From Mya arenaria (lineage: Eukaryota; Mollusca; Bivalvia; Myida; Myidae), in contig NC_069136.1 in NCBI RefSeq assembly GCF_026914265.1, positions 16,491,228 through 16,555,227 of the forward strand: a stretch of 64,000 nucleotides of DNA. The letters run 5' to 3'. The position numbers were made by a program, and so were the translations under genes. A model generated the notes under the pieces. It ran no database searches and was not told the origin of the DNA. It was given only the letters and a program-made list of their open reading frames with translations. Positions 1 through 11,882 of the stretch are shown here, piece by piece; position 1 is the first letter of the stretch, and every line of letters begins with the position of its first letter.

Positions 1-83
1 CCAGGAATCGTTCTCAAAACCCTTACGTTTGGCACACCATACACATCACTGTAAACCTATTTGTACCTTGATTCAATCAAACA

Positions 84-243
84 GGGTTATAAGTACTGCG
101 TTTTGATCCGGGAGGTTGTATTCGACTCGAGTGGATTTTGCAGATTCGGATTTCACGAGTCGCAAGCCGAGTGAAATCAAAATCTGCAAAAATCCACGAG
201 AGTCGAATACGCCATTCCGGATCAAAACGCAGTACTAACAACC
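84..243. mobile_element. Palindromic MITE-like hairpin
   Basis: The two halves are near-perfect reverse complements. The left arm GTACTGCGTTTTGATCCG and its inverse CGGATCAAAACGCAGTAC bound inner arms that also pair (TATTCGACTCG against CGAGAGTCGAATA, and GATTTTGCAGATT against AATCTGCAAAAATC), leaving a short loop near 160. The flanks GGGTTATAA and TTAACAACCC also partly pair. There is no coding content. This is the shape of a fold-back non-autonomous DNA element; the superfamily cannot be named. Confidence 0.8.
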
Positions 244-303
244 CTTTTAATATATACATTTTTCATAATAAATGTCATTTTCACGACACACTATTTTGTT
301 TTA

Positions 304-352
304 TGACGTCATTTTAACATCGCGCAACGATACTTGTTATGACGTGACGTCA
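304..352. promoter_or_regulatory. Two TGACGTCA (CRE-like) palindromes
   Basis: The 8-bp palindrome TGACGTCA occurs at 304-311 and again at 345-352, 41 bp apart and just right of the hairpin element. TGACGTCA is the consensus site for CREB/ATF bZIP factors. No gene start is recognisable beside it, so function is unproven. The sites could equally be part of the neighbouring repeat. Confidence 0.3.
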
Positions 353-767
353 CAATAGTGGAATAAGGCTTTATTGCACTGTAGTGGAAAACGGACACAC
401 TGTATTGCGTGTGGATTTAAGATGGGTATATAATAAATTCTTTATCACACTACTAGTGTATTACTTGTTTGTCTTAACGCTCGTTTTTGTCGACGATGCA
501 ATTATTCCGGAAAAGGGCCAAAAGTGTAGCTGTAGGTTGCAAACAAGTGCAAATGATTTGAAAAGTGTCTGCTTCGAAATTTATCGATACTTTTCCTTTA
601 TTTGACACTCTGTGAAATTCCTTCATGATGCGTTCGTTTGTTAGGTAACACCACAAAAGTGTGGAGTTGGTTTACTGTAAATGGCAATGGAGAAAACGAC
701 GAAACTATTCTCTGTAACCTTCTGGCTCAAAAAGTGAGATTCCATGACAGCTCTAAGCAAAATCTGG

Positions 768-2215
768 TGGTTATGGCACCTCCACGCAACACGCTGGTGG
801 TTATGGCAACTCCACGCAACACTCCGGTTGATATGGCACCTCCACGCAAAAATGCGGTTGATATGGCACCTCCAAGCAACACGCTGGTGGTTATGGCACC
901 TCCACGCAAAACTCCGGTTGGTATGGCTCCTCCACGCAAAACTCCGGTTGGTATGGCTCCTCCACGCAAAACTCCGGTTGGTATGGCTCCTCCACGCAAA
1001 ACTCCGGTTGGTATGGCAACTCCACGCAAAACTCCAGAAGGTAAGGTAGCTCAACGCAAAAATCTAGTTGGTATGGCAGCTCAACGCAAAACTCTAGTTG
1101 GTATGGCAGCTCCACGCAACACGCTGGTGGTTATGGCAACTCCACGCAAAACTCCGGTTGATATGGCACCTCCATACAAAACTCCGATTGGTATGGCACC
1201 TCCACGCGAAACTCCGGTTTGTATGGTAGCTCCACGCAAAGCGCCGGTTGATATGACCGCTCAACGCAAAACTCCAGTTGGTTTGGCAGCTCCACGCAAA
1301 ACTCCAGTTGGTTTAGCAGCTCCACGCAAAGCTCCAGTTGATATGGCAGCTCCACGCAAAACTCCGGTTGATATGGCAGCTCCACGCCAAGGTCCGGTTG
1401 ATATGGCAGATCCACGCAAAGCTCCAATTGATACGGCAGGTCCACGCAAAATGTTCCGGTTGGTATGACAGCTCAACGCAAAACTCCGGTTTATATGCCA
1501 ACTCCACGCAATGCTCCGGTTGGTATGGCAGCTCCACGCAAAACTCCTGTTGATATTGCAGCTCCAAGCAAAACTCATGTTGACATGACAGATTCACGCA
1601 AAACTCCAGTTGGTATGGCAGATCCACGCAAAACTCCAGTTGGTATGGCTGCTCAACACAAAACTCCACGTTGGTATGGCAGTTCCATTCAAAACTCCAG
1701 TTGATATGGCAGCTCCACGCAAAACTCCGGTTGATATGGCAGCTCCACGCCAAGGTCCGGTTGATATGGCAGATCCACGCAAAGCTCCAATTGATACGGC
1801 AGCCCCAAACAAAACTCCGGTAGATATGGCACCTACACGCAAAACTCCAGTTGGTATTGCAACTCCACGCAAAACTCCGGTTAATATGGCATGGTATGGT
1901 TACTCCACGCAAAACTTCAGTTGGTATGGTAGCTCCACACAAAACTCCAGTTGGTATGGTAGCTCCACGCAAAACTCTAGATGGTATGGTTACTCCACGC
2001 AAAACTCCAGTTGGTATGGCAGCTCCACGCAAAACTCAAGCTGGTATGGTAGCTCCACGCAAAACTCTAGTTGGTATGGCAGCTCCACGCAAAAATTCGG
2101 TTGATATGGCAGCTCCACACTAAAATTCGGTTGATATGGCAGCTTCACGCAAAACTTCAGTTCGTTTGGCACCTCTACGCAAAACTCCGGTTTGTATGGC
2201 AGCTCCACGCAAAGC
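768..2215. repeat. 30-bp minisatellite, about 48 units
   Basis: The unit GGTATGGCTCCTCCACGCAA plus AACTCCGGTT (30 bp) repeats with substitutions across about 1.45 kb. Units at 900-1020 are almost identical, which suggests recent homogenisation. A block carrying the diagnostic variant TCCACGCCAAGGTCCGG at 1381 recurs at 1744 with the same neighbours, an internal duplication offset of 363 bp. Because the unit is a multiple of three and stop-free in most frames, long ORFs appear on both strands. The largest plus-strand one, 638-1468, reads as MAPPRKTPVG-type decapeptides but has no gene-like context and breaks near 1450. I treat the array as non-coding. Confidence 0.9.
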
Positions 2216-2689
2216 TTTGGAACTAGGCAAAAAAATGGTCGAGTAGCTAAATATAAAAGTCACATCTAATTTCTGTGTAGTTGATTATTCGAATCCCTAA
2301 CTGGCAACTAGCAGGTTGTTAAATGTTCGAATAAAAACTTACCTGCATGCAGTTGAATATTCGAATCTGCAAACAGCTACCAACTTCCTCCAAACTTTAC
2401 CGTCATTAAGATAGTCTTAGAATACCGACCCAGGCCTAGGATGTTGATGTAGTAAAGTGATTAAGGCCGAAGTTGAGGGAGTATTTTATATATCACTATT
2501 ACGTACTAATTTTGCACTAACAAATGTTCGGCTTTGATTTGCATGAAAAAGAAGATGTATATTTCTTTTGAATATAATCAACCGAAATGCAAATAAATTC
2601 GAGCCTTTCAAGTGTATAATTGTACTTTAAGTAAATACTTGCATTTAAACCCGTTTATTATGAATGCGTTTTTCATGATACACCAATTA
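2216..2689. other. AT-rich spacer, no gene seen
   Basis: Low-complexity AT-rich DNA right of the minisatellite. The pentamer-rich phrase TATTCGAAT recurs at about 2287 and 2349, but no ORF, exon or element boundary could be supported. Confidence 0.5.
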
Positions 2690-2963
2690 CATGAAGGATG
2701 CCCTCTTACTCCAAATAAATATCGAAAACAATTGTTCTTATGAAGGATACCCAGTTTATTAAAGCTGCAGAAAACACGATATTTCTACCTTACGAGACGA
2801 TCACAGCAAATGTGTTTAGCTATTAAATACACATTTACAATCGTGTTATCAGTAATTATTATTTTACATAAATGCATTATTAAGTAAGTAGTTAAAGGCT
2901 TATCACTCAAAATGTACTGTTTGTTATACATGTGTATGTTTTGATTTTAAATAAGAGTACCAC
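2690..2963 (+). repeat. Direct repeat, left copy
   Basis: This stretch resembles 3,760-4,115 in the same orientation. Shared landmarks in order are a GAAGGATACC/GAAAGATACC block, CAGAAAACACG followed by CTACCTTA, AAGTAAGTAGTT and TTGTTATACATG. The copies differ by many substitutions and small indels. A fold-back MITE lies immediately right of this copy. The ancestral unit is unidentified. Confidence 0.6.
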
Positions 2964-3323
2964 TTTAAAGCTGCACTCTAACAGATTGAACGTTCGGAAA
3001 ACTTTTATTTTTTGTCTTGGAACGAGCCAATATTTGTGAAAATACATGGAAACCAGTTATATAAGACTGTTGACAAAAATTAATATCGCAGATTTTGTTA
3101 TTAAGTTCAAAAATTGATATTTTATGCATTTTTCCTCAGCCGTTTGCATCGTTTAAGCCATAAAACATTAATTTTCAAACGAAAAAATGAAAATCTGCGA
3201 TCTGATCTTTTGTCAGCAATCTTTTATCATTGTTTTGCAGATATTTACGCAAACATTTGTTCTTTCAAATACAAAAATTAAAATGTTGTAAAAACGGTAT
3301 ATCTGTGAGAGTGCAGCTTTAAA
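2964..3323. mobile_element. Fold-back MITE, family A, copy 1
   Basis: It starts TTTAAAGCTGCACTCTAACA and ends with the inverse TCTGTGAGAGTGCAGCTTTA. The inner halves also pair (GATGTTTTATGC-like against GCCATAAAACATTAA; GATCGCAGATTTT-like against AAAATCTGCGATCTGAT), so the whole 360 bp folds on itself. Three further copies lie at 5,203, 26,313 and 45,842. There is no ORF, so it would have to be mobilised in trans. Confidence 0.85.
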
Positions 3324-3759
3324 TACAGAAAGCACGTTTTACGAGCGTGGGTCGAAGAAGTGCTGCGTGAGTCGCATAACCTTATTTTATTTATAATTGC
3401 TTTATTTTCTGAATGTTCTAGTATACTGGGTCAAAACGTAATGATCGATGGATCAATACGCGTATTGTTTGTTAGCAAAAGACTACTTGTTAAACTTATT
3501 ATACTTAACATGACACCAAAGTTGTACTCATTTCTGTACACACTCATGTCAACCCAATTATAAAATGAAAAGAAAAGTTTAAACAAATATTAAGCTTAAC
3601 CTGAGATATTTGAGTCACGAGTGCTATTCAAACTTTTATTATAATAAATCTAAAGGAATATACACTCTTTAGAGAATTTTAAATGCGGTTGAACAAGCGT
3701 TGTGAGCCTTAATTTTAAACCTTTAAAGATGCACTCTTATAAGATATACCACACTTAAT
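3324..3759. other. Spacer, no gene seen
   Basis: AT-rich sequence between the MITE and the right copy of the direct repeat. The 67-codon open stretch at 3,360 has no recognisable domain or splice context. Confidence 0.5.
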
Positions 3760-4115
3760 AATATTATTTAATAGTCCTTAAAGGATTAATAAATGTCAAA
3801 AATAATGGTCCTTATGAAAGATACCGAATTTAATGTGAAAGACATGTGCAGAAAACACGGTATTGCTACCTTATGAGACCATAGTATATGGCAGTAAATC
3901 TGTTGGCATTCACTAATCATTTAATATTTTTGCGTTTTCAACTTTTAAATACACGGTTATTATACAGTTATTAAATACACGGTTATTATACAGTTAATAG
4001 TAATTAAATATATTCCATGAATGTATTATAAAGTAAGTAGTTGATGGTGTTTAATTCAACATTTATGTTTGTTATACATGCGTATGTATTGATGTTGAAT
4101 AAGATTGTCACTTTA
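3760..4115 (+). repeat. Direct repeat, right copy
   Basis: Diverged duplicate of 2,690-2,963. It keeps the landmarks GCAGAAAACACGGTATT, AAAGTAAGTAGTT and TTGTTATACATGCGTATG in the same order. It also has an internal doubled phrase (AATACACGGTTATTATACAG, at about 3,950 and 3,973). Confidence 0.6.
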
Positions 4116-4469
4116 ATAAAGCAAAAGGAATAACATATCGATGGTTGCGACTCTGCTTTGGTATCCATTTTTGTGACAATTTTGCGATTGTTATCAAGGA
4201 CGCGCGTAAGCATGAAGATTTATATCTTTAAAATCTTTAAACTTGTAACCCTAGATGATAGTTATCTTAAAATACTACTCGCGTATCTTTTTATAAGGTA
4301 ATATATATTAGCTGACGCGTTTTTATTCCATTTAGCACAATTTTACTATGACATATGCGAGCTTCTAGCAACTCACGAGCGGATTTAGTGTGTGTACGTT
4401 AGACACCCCACCCTTCCCCCATATATAAACGCATTGGTAACGCATAATCTGACGCAGTGTGTGTGTATC

Positions 4470-4510
4470 GGATTATGGAGGCCATTCGTTGCCAAAAGTC
4501 CAGACATGTA
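4470..4510 (+). repeat. Inverted-repeat arm, left
   Basis: GATTATGGAGGCCATTCGTT followed by GCCAAAAGTCCAGACATGTA is closely matched by the reverse complement of 7,542-7,582. The two arms lie about 3.1 kb apart and may be the ends of one old element that encloses 4,511-7,541. No transposase ORF is visible between them. Confidence 0.55.
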
Positions 4511-5202
4511 TGTGTGTATTTTAGGTTTGTAACATTGATGATTTACCTATTTACATTTTACAACCGCCAACTCATCGGTTGTATGTTTACATTTTACACT
4601 GCACATTTTCATTTTTAATTGTACCGATTGGAGTTTTATTCTCGTTGCATCTATTCAACAGACGATTCAATCGTGTTTATAAAGTTTGTATGGTAAACAC
4701 ACGTCATTCTGTGAAAGTCACATGCCGAGTTTTTCAATTGCGGTGTGTAGAAGACAGATTTCAGTTCGTAGTTCTACGAAGTACATTGTATGGTGGTGAC
4801 TTTTCATTCGCAGTTCAACATGTTTACGAGATGAATTTAATTTAATTTATAGATAGCTCCGCCTTACGTCTTTCGGAAATTTCCGCTATCACTCGGCTCT
4901 ATTTAAACCAATTATGGATACTTTTGACCATGGACATTGCGAACCTTATTATGGACATAACGAATTATCTATATTATGACAATATGGACTATGATTTGGA
5001 AACAGGATAGATTATAAATTATTTCATGTCGAATAAAATAATATATGATATTACAACATGTTTTTGTCTATAAAATAGTAATTAATACGCACACATTACA
5101 AGAAATGAGATGAATGTAAAATGATACTTGACTCAAACACAACAAAATGTAAGTCATTAGCATTAAATTATACTTCAAGAAGTATACTTGTCTTGTTTTT
5201 TT

Positions 5203-5555
5203 TTAAAGATGCACTCTCACAGATTGACCGTGTTGAAAACTATTTTTATTTTTTGTTTTGGAATGAGCTAATGTTTACGTAAATGTCTGGATACCAGTGG
5301 TATAAGACTGCTGACAAAATATCAGATACAGTTTTTCAGTTTCACGATCGCAAATTGATGTTTTATGGCTAAAAGTGATACTACAGTAACGTTTTAAGAA
5401 AAATGAAAAGTGTCGGCAGTTTTCCAAACAATTTAGATCTGTTTTATTGTGAGTAATCTTATTATAAGTATAGAAAGCATTGCTGCCAAAATCAGCCGAG
5501 TCTGGGACAAAAAATGGTTGTCAAAACTGTCAATCTGTGAGAGTGCAGCTTTAAA
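5203..5555. mobile_element. Fold-back MITE, family A, copy 2
   Basis: Left end TTAAAGATGCACTCTCACAG, right end CAATCTGTGAGAGTGCAGCTTTAA. It shares the GGAATGAGC block and the TATAAGACTGCTGACAAAAT block with the other copies. It is more diverged in the centre than copies 1 and 3. Confidence 0.85.
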
Positions 5556-7541
5556 TTACTATAAACACTATTTTAAATTCTACCATTAGAGGACACTTTC
5601 TTGCCTTTTTGCAATGTTTTAGATTGCAAGTAATATTAGATAATTTAAAATTTACGAAGAAAATAATCTAAATTTTCATTAAGTTGAAATTATTCACTAA
5701 GATGCCCAAGAGGTTTATAACCTGGTAGCTGGAACTGTATAGATAAAATACACTAAGATTACATCTTCATATAACTCGTATATTATATTGATACGAATAT
5801 TATTTTATAAGTAATTAATCAAGTATTTTAATGATGAAGTCAATAATTATATAAAACTGGACCTAAACTAGAATTTAACATCATGGTCCGAAGTGTCCCT
5901 GAGTAAGGTATGAAGTGTCTGGTCCGTATTGGTCGTTGTTCGAAATGTCTATATACATTTTCGTTACCGGAAATGAAACCAAGCTACTACGCGGCGGTCT
6001 TCTTCAAATATTATATATATTTTTAAGCTTGAAAAGAGTTTCTCATTCGAAGGATAAGGTAAGTCTAATAGAGTACAGTAGTAACAGTTTGTTCTAATCA
6101 AATAGATGCAATTTCATTTACTGCTAATAAACAATTATTACTTGCTGCTACCTTTTATACCCCACCCACACTCAACAGTCAGGCCTTTGTTTCACATTTA
6201 GTTGAAGCGGCCCTAGCCCTCTTGGAGGGGAAAAATCGCGCGTTTGTTTTTCTAATCTAAGACTCACGATATCTATTTTTTTCATGTTCTTGAAATCCCC
6301 CACTTGATTGTTATGGTTCACAGTGGCAGATCCCGTAATTCATAACTGGGGGACACAAGTGGGAGGGAGGGAGGGCTGTTCTTCCATCCACATGGATATT
6401 TTGTTTCAATGATTTATTGAAATTACACGTTTACACCATACATGCTTATTAAGAATGTATAACATCAGACAAAACTAGGTGGATATCATTATGATGTCCA
6501 TCAAAAGTTTCGTGGGTTTGCTGGAGCCGGGTTTGAACACAGGGACTTGCGTTAGAGGGGCGTTACTCAGGGGAACAACTTTTTGGATATGGTCCCTCGA
6601 GTGGGCATGACATTAATATGTTTAAAATGTGGGAAGTGGGGTTGAGGGGTACTCCCCTTAGAATATTTTGAATATATTTAGTCTGAATTGGTGCATTATG
6701 GCGTAATTAAGTATTTTTTTGAGAAATATTGACAAAAAAATAACGTTATCAAAGTTTACTTGCGGGCAAACTGGGGGGGGGGGGACACAGGCCCTACAGC
6801 CCCCCCCCCCCGCCACTGAACGACCCGTCCATGGTCCACTTGTAAATAATTTAATGAACAATTTTTGCTTGCTTGGGTATATAAGTAATAAAAAAACTGA
6901 CAGTGGCAGTATAAATCAGGGTCCGTGAGCCCAGCTCAGATAAACCCAACTGCAATTGACTAAATAATATGGTAATTTATAACCCATTTAGGAACATTGA
7001 TCGTGAAAAATAAAATAAAAGATGAAATTAATTGTGAAATAAAGAGAGAGTACTCAGACTTACAACCGGGAATTTACAGGAAGTAGGCGAAGATGTTATC
7101 TCCCTTGCTTGATTGGACGGAAATAAACGAAAGAAAATCCGATTCGTTAGCTCCGATAATTCACCTTCGTTTCTTTCCGTGACATTTACCATATAAGATA
7201 TAGGCGAAATCGTCTATCCTTGTAATTCTGAACTTGTCAATTCACTTTTGTAAACCTAGACTTGTTGGACTGCAAATGCGAGTGTCGACTGTAGGATTGC
7301 AGTTTTACATATGCATGATTCGGCTTTCTAAATTACATCATTATATTGTTAAAGGCAAGTTATACGATCTATGTTTTAGTGAGTTTATACAGGGTAGATC
7401 TGACAAATATACATTTTGACTACTATAATGACAAATGTCAAATCAATACGGAAAAACTGACGAATAGAAACAACAAATAGCACGTCTACATTGACAAATG
7501 TAAGAGATGTTTAGTACGATTAAGAAACACATTGTGGGAAT
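5556..7541. other. Non-coding stretch with G/C runs
   Basis: No gene recognised. The phrase GTGGCAGATCCCGTAATTC-AACTGGGGGACAC at about 6,322 and a related C-rich/G-rich pair at 6,771-6,812 (a run of G then a run of C, able to form a hairpin) look like relics of a dispersed repeat. The remainder is AT-rich with only short chance ORFs. Confidence 0.45.
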
Positions 7542-7582
7542 TACACGTCTGGACTTTTGGCAACAAATAGCCTCCATATCGG
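7542..7582 (-). repeat. Inverted-repeat arm, right
   Basis: Reverse complement of the arm at 4,470-4,510. It reads, on the minus strand, ATATGGAGGCTATTTGTTGC then CAAAAGTCCAGACGTGTA. It shares about 35 of 41 positions by eye with the left arm. Confidence 0.55.
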
Positions 7583-9239
7583 ATGATTGGCGGTAGGCGG
7601 ATCTTTAAACACCAGCGAAAGGATTAAGCCTTGTAAGTTAAGAAAAGTTAACGTTTTTGCGCCACTACCACAATCATTTCGACGCATCAGACGTTGTTTC
7701 GATGATTTAGGTATGAACGAGGTAGTTTATACTAAAATTTACGGCATAATGTCTACTGTTTTCGGAATAGTTTTAACCTTTGTTAACATGGTGGGCATAA
7801 CATGCATAACAATTTATGATATACATAACCACCTTTATTTTGCATTCATTCAAAAAGAGCTAAATCTTAATGTTACTCCGGGTGCAAAACTTTCTCGACA
7901 GCGCCACTACTCGACAGCGCCATCACTAGAGCAAAAGCGCGTCCACTTTTATAAATATGAATGTGCATTTATCCTTTTTAAGAAGTGCTTAATAGTTTGT
8001 TGTGTTCCGGCGTAAGAACTATATAAAGCAGTTAAATTTGCATTCACCCGAATGTTCGTACGGTGTATGTTAGCAACGAAGTGTACTTGAAATATTAGCA
8101 AATCTCAAATTATGCACAAGTCCGATTCGGGAAAAAAGCTCCTGGCACCACAGTTCGCAAACTATTGAAAATAAATCTTTACTTGCAGTAAAAATGTTCG
8201 TACACGGTACCACATTCTCCTATTTTTGAAATATGTCCGTTTAATGAAATAATCAAATAACGTAACAATCATACTCACGTGTGTAGAAGAAAACAAAAGG
8301 CACAGCTGCTCTACTGAAGTGTCGACAGATCATTTTCTTTGCACCACCGATAAATGGTGAAACTTGCGACAAGTAGCCGTGGTGCTACACGTGTTTATGC
8401 CTGTTAGCAAATTTTACAATTTTACAAGGCATATTGTATCAGAGTTTTGTTGAATATCCGAACGCAAAGATCCTTCGACAATATAGACAGCATTTGTGCA
8501 AAAATACTTCAGACTATCTTACCATGTGGCCTTTTGATAATAGCTGTCCATATTGGAAAGATAGTAACATAAAAATTATTCCTGGGTTCAAAAATGATAA
8601 TGCAATTAATTATCAAGGCATTGGTGATTGATAAGGCAGGGGTTTTGAAAGTTTCGTTTGAAAGTGATACCGGCTGCATAAGGCAACTCGACCCAAACTG
8701 TACGGTTAAGTCACAGCTTGCAGTGCTCCAGCTAGGCCTAAAAAGCAGGAGAGAAGCGCCCTTTTTGACACACTGCCGCCCTTTTTCTTTTCTCAGCTGT
8801 ACTCTTTTGTGCGACAGAGCCGCTTTTAATGATTATGAACTTTATCTTATATTTATTGGACATATTGTCAAGCCAATATTCAGAAATAAGTATAAAAATG
8901 ATAAAAAAAATACATAATTTTGACAATTAGGTAAATATAACAGCTAAGGTATTCTTAATATTCAGTATTAAAAGAATTTACAACACATACGCATAATGAA
9001 TTGAACATTGACTCTTGCAGTGCCTCACCTAGACTCATTCAATGCGCCTTAAAAGTGCCCTTTTTGACCCTTTTTGCAGTGGAGAGAAGATACTTCTTGG
9101 CAATCTCATACGCAGTGATCTCCCCTGACAGGCAGGGTCAATTCTTGCCACCATAAGTGATCTGAGTTTGATTTCAGCTATATAGACTAAATATAATTTT
9201 TTTTTTTTTATTTTCTCACTTTTTTTGATAGTTTTTATG
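7583..9239. other. Spacer with short chance ORFs
   Basis: The 142-codon open frame at 7,587-8,015 and the 107-codon frame at 8,594-8,917 show no domain, signal peptide plus splice structure, or repeat homology I can name. A phrase containing CCCTTTTTGAC recurs at 8,758 and 9,057, suggesting a small dispersed repeat. Confidence 0.4.
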
Positions 9240-9904
9240 AATTTTCAATTATTCATGGTGTATTGGGGTTAAAATACCCCCCACAAAGTATTTAGAATCC
9301 AAGATTATCATGGTTGCAGTGATTACTGTACCGTAAGTGTATTTACACAGTGTGGAGTTTGACTTTCTGGAAGATAAAAAAAGTGTGTTGTATTTTTAAC
9401 GAAAACTCGTTTCAACGAGGCACAGTCCATAGTTTGCCGAAAACGAGGTTACATTAAGCTAATTTTATAAAAGAGTTTTGGCAATTACGGTTTAACGTGT
9501 TTTATCAGAACCATTTTCGACTCATTATACATAGGGTCAACAATAGATTCATCATTAAATTTAATGGTTTTTTAAATCAATGGTTGTTTAAATCAATCTC
9601 AATATGTCAATGTCAAATACTGTGATATCTCTATCCACTTTCAATTGTATGCGCAGTTTAATTTTGCCGATAACTCTCAATTTAGGACCTTCACCAAATT
9701 TTAACTGTTTTTATTTCTTATTTAAATTAAAGAAATGTAAACAAGAAGTATTATATATTATTATACATTTCGGTGCTAGACTCTTCGCGGGTAGGTGGGT
9801 AAACATGATACGAATGGTCGTGACGCGGATTCGTCAAGAAACCTAATTACATAGTTACCCGGGCTGGAAAAGGATTTTGAATTGAAGAGCTTTGAAGAGT
9901 CTCA

Positions 9905-10040
9905 AGCCGATTTTCGAGCAATCATTGATTTAGCCGATAATTCATTTTGCTTGCAAAGCATGAATCAGAAATATGTTTCAAAACCGGGTGACCGTTTTTA
10001 TGTTCTTTATGTAGACCTCCAGAAAGCGTTTGATTCTCTG
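9905..10040 (+). pseudogene. Reverse-transcriptase relic (non-LTR type)
   Basis: A roughly 45-codon open stretch reads ...LADNSFCLQSMNQKYVSKPG then FYVLYVDLQKAFDSL and stops at a TAA near 10,041. The YVDLQKAFDS segment corresponds to the RT motif with the first catalytic Asp of non-LTR retrotransposons, and the preceding helix (DNxFxLQ) fits the same region. There is no YADD box, endonuclease or ORF1 nearby, so it is only a fragment. A parallel relic sits at 16,493-16,630. Confidence 0.7.
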
Positions 10041-10302
10041 TAACATGATAAAATGTTCTCTAGCCTTGCAGAAATAAATATAAAAGGTAAAATTTCAACT
10101 TTACTGAACTTGCATATGCGAAATTGAAGGAAATAGCATTGCTGCTGAACAGAATTATCCTTCAACAGTCCATCCTCTAATTTTAAGTCGTTGAGTCGTC
10201 CAAAGAGTAAAATGAAATATTAATACAGTCCATACATTTATATGCTCGGATGGCAAGCGTATAAATGAAATTCTATGTCGTTTTGACTGATTGATAGAAG
10301 CC

Positions 10303-10303
<1 letters not shown>

Positions 10304-10337
<34 letters not shown>

Positions 10338-10346
10338 TTTTTTTTT
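10304..10346. repeat. Poly-T tract
   Basis: Forty-two T interrupted by a single G. The same position in the duplicate (16,870-16,930) has only short T runs, so the tract expanded after the copies separated. Confidence 0.9.
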
Positions 10347-11140
10347 ATCGCATTATTCATTGACATGCACATTTTGAAATCATTTACTAGTAATGAATTA
10401 TTTTATCTTGTATTTTGAGGTGTTTGAAAAATGTATATCCATGCAACTAAAATTTTAAAGTTATAAGGAAACATATAAGCTTTCTTATACGCAAACTGTT
10501 TTAAATTTTATTTTACAGACGATCGGACGACACACACTGCTTCATCGTCGGCAGCCCCGGTACTTTGTACCGATTACAGAAATCATAAGTTATACATTTA
10601 TACTATAAAGAAGGTACCATTATAGATCTTTTCAAATATTTTACAGTTGTCTCGATAGGCAGTATTAAAATGTAGTTTGAAATCAACAGTGATTTGCAAT
10701 AAGACAGTCAAGATGCAATTTAATTATACAAATTGTTATTATTATGGCTATATAAAACAATATCACGTTATTACAAATTTTATTTTAAAGTTATAATAAA
10801 AATGATCAAGGCGTTTAGACAAGATGTACGCTTTTTGTATATAATATTATACATTTTAACTTATTTAGGAGTATGAAATTCTTTTTTTGTCAACAGGGGA
10901 TGTCACATGGATAAAAGAAGTTGCCAATGCTGTATCTAAATGACAGAAACATTCAAGAAACTCAAAATGGGATGGTTCATTAAAACTTATCGCGTTTGTG
11001 AAATGCGTTCGTTCGCGACATGATGTACCGAGTAAGTGTTAAATGGTTCAAAATAACAATTTAAAGATTTAGTAGTGATTTCATATTTTACAGCTCCCCA
11101 TTACAACTAGAAGTTGCTAACTTGCTAGATGCAAAACAAT

Positions 11141-11882
11141 TCAAAATTGTGTAGTAGGTATACATGTATTTGTAATAGAAAGAACAATTTTAGCTTTTTA
11201 ACCGTCTATTATCATTATTACTCATCATTAACTCTAATTTAAGAAATGGTGATAATCATAATACACTTCTTCTATTCAAAGGCTGCTGCTGTTCATGACG
11301 CCACTTGTCGCTATATTCCGCACATGGCCCAGCTTTGGGGAATGAGACGTGGCCTACTATCCCACAATATGACGCCCCTACAGAATCGCTGGAACAGATG
11401 AAACCTGCACGTAAGCTGAGGCCTATAATACATTTGGCTGTTACTACGAAATAGGCACCGACCCTACCGTTTTATTGTCAGTTGTTTAATATGGTGTTTA
11501 AAACTTTTAAAGCTTTATACAGAAAATTACGTCAAGATCATTCACAAATAATGACAATTACGTTCTTATATAAAGCATATTAATAGAAAGAACACCAACC
11601 TACCCTACCTGTTTTTGAAAAAAAACAACAACTGTTATCCTATCCAAGCTATTGTTGATGGCCTGTTTGTAAAGTAATGCAAGGGATAATTTGTTATATG
11701 TTTAATACATAGTAGTCGTAGCTGTTTGGACACACGTAAACTCCTACTAGTGGGTTAAGTTGTGAGTAGTGGGTCGGGGACGCACCAGGCGCTTCCCCTT
11801 CCCTGTAAAATTTTCTACCTTTTAACGACGATATGGTAGAAAGACTATCTTGTTTTTATGCCTGTATTTTACACAGCCTTCC
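11141..11882. other. Spacer; possible exon-like patch
   Basis: Mostly AT-rich and non-coding. A higher-GC patch at about 11,281-11,410 is followed by GTAAGCTGAGG, a good donor. One frame reads HGPALGNETWPTIPQYDAPT. There is no partner exon or known domain, so I do not call a gene. Confidence 0.3.

Larger units (their letters stand above)
9240..11140 (+). repeat. Duplicated block, copy 1
   Basis: Collinear with 15,005-17,790. Matching landmarks in order are TTGCAGTGATTACTGTACCG, AAAACTCGTTTC, AATATGTCAATGTC, GGTCGTGACGCGGATT, the reverse-transcriptase relic, ATCGCATTATTCATTGACATG, GAAATCAACAGTGATTTGC, and a GATGTCACATGGATA block near the right end. The copies are clearly diverged. Copy 2 carries extra sequence of roughly 0.8 kb between about 15,840 and 16,440. 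It is either a local segmental duplication or two insertions of one long repeat. Confidence 0.75.

Noticed and set aside
638..1468. 276-codon frame with decapeptide repeats as a structural protein gene
   Set aside because: The frame follows from a stop-free 30-bp unit; the opposite strand is equally open and there is no signal peptide, promoter or exon context.
768..2215. CRISPR array
   Set aside because: There are no unique spacers between repeats; units are contiguous and the genome is eukaryotic.
6761..6830. Gene-like GC patch
   Set aside because: It is only a G run followed by a C run within a probable repeat relic.
7587..8015. 142-codon frame with a hydrophobic centre, possibly a membrane protein
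   Set aside because: No family resemblance, poor start context and no splice sites; chance length is plausible in a window of this size.
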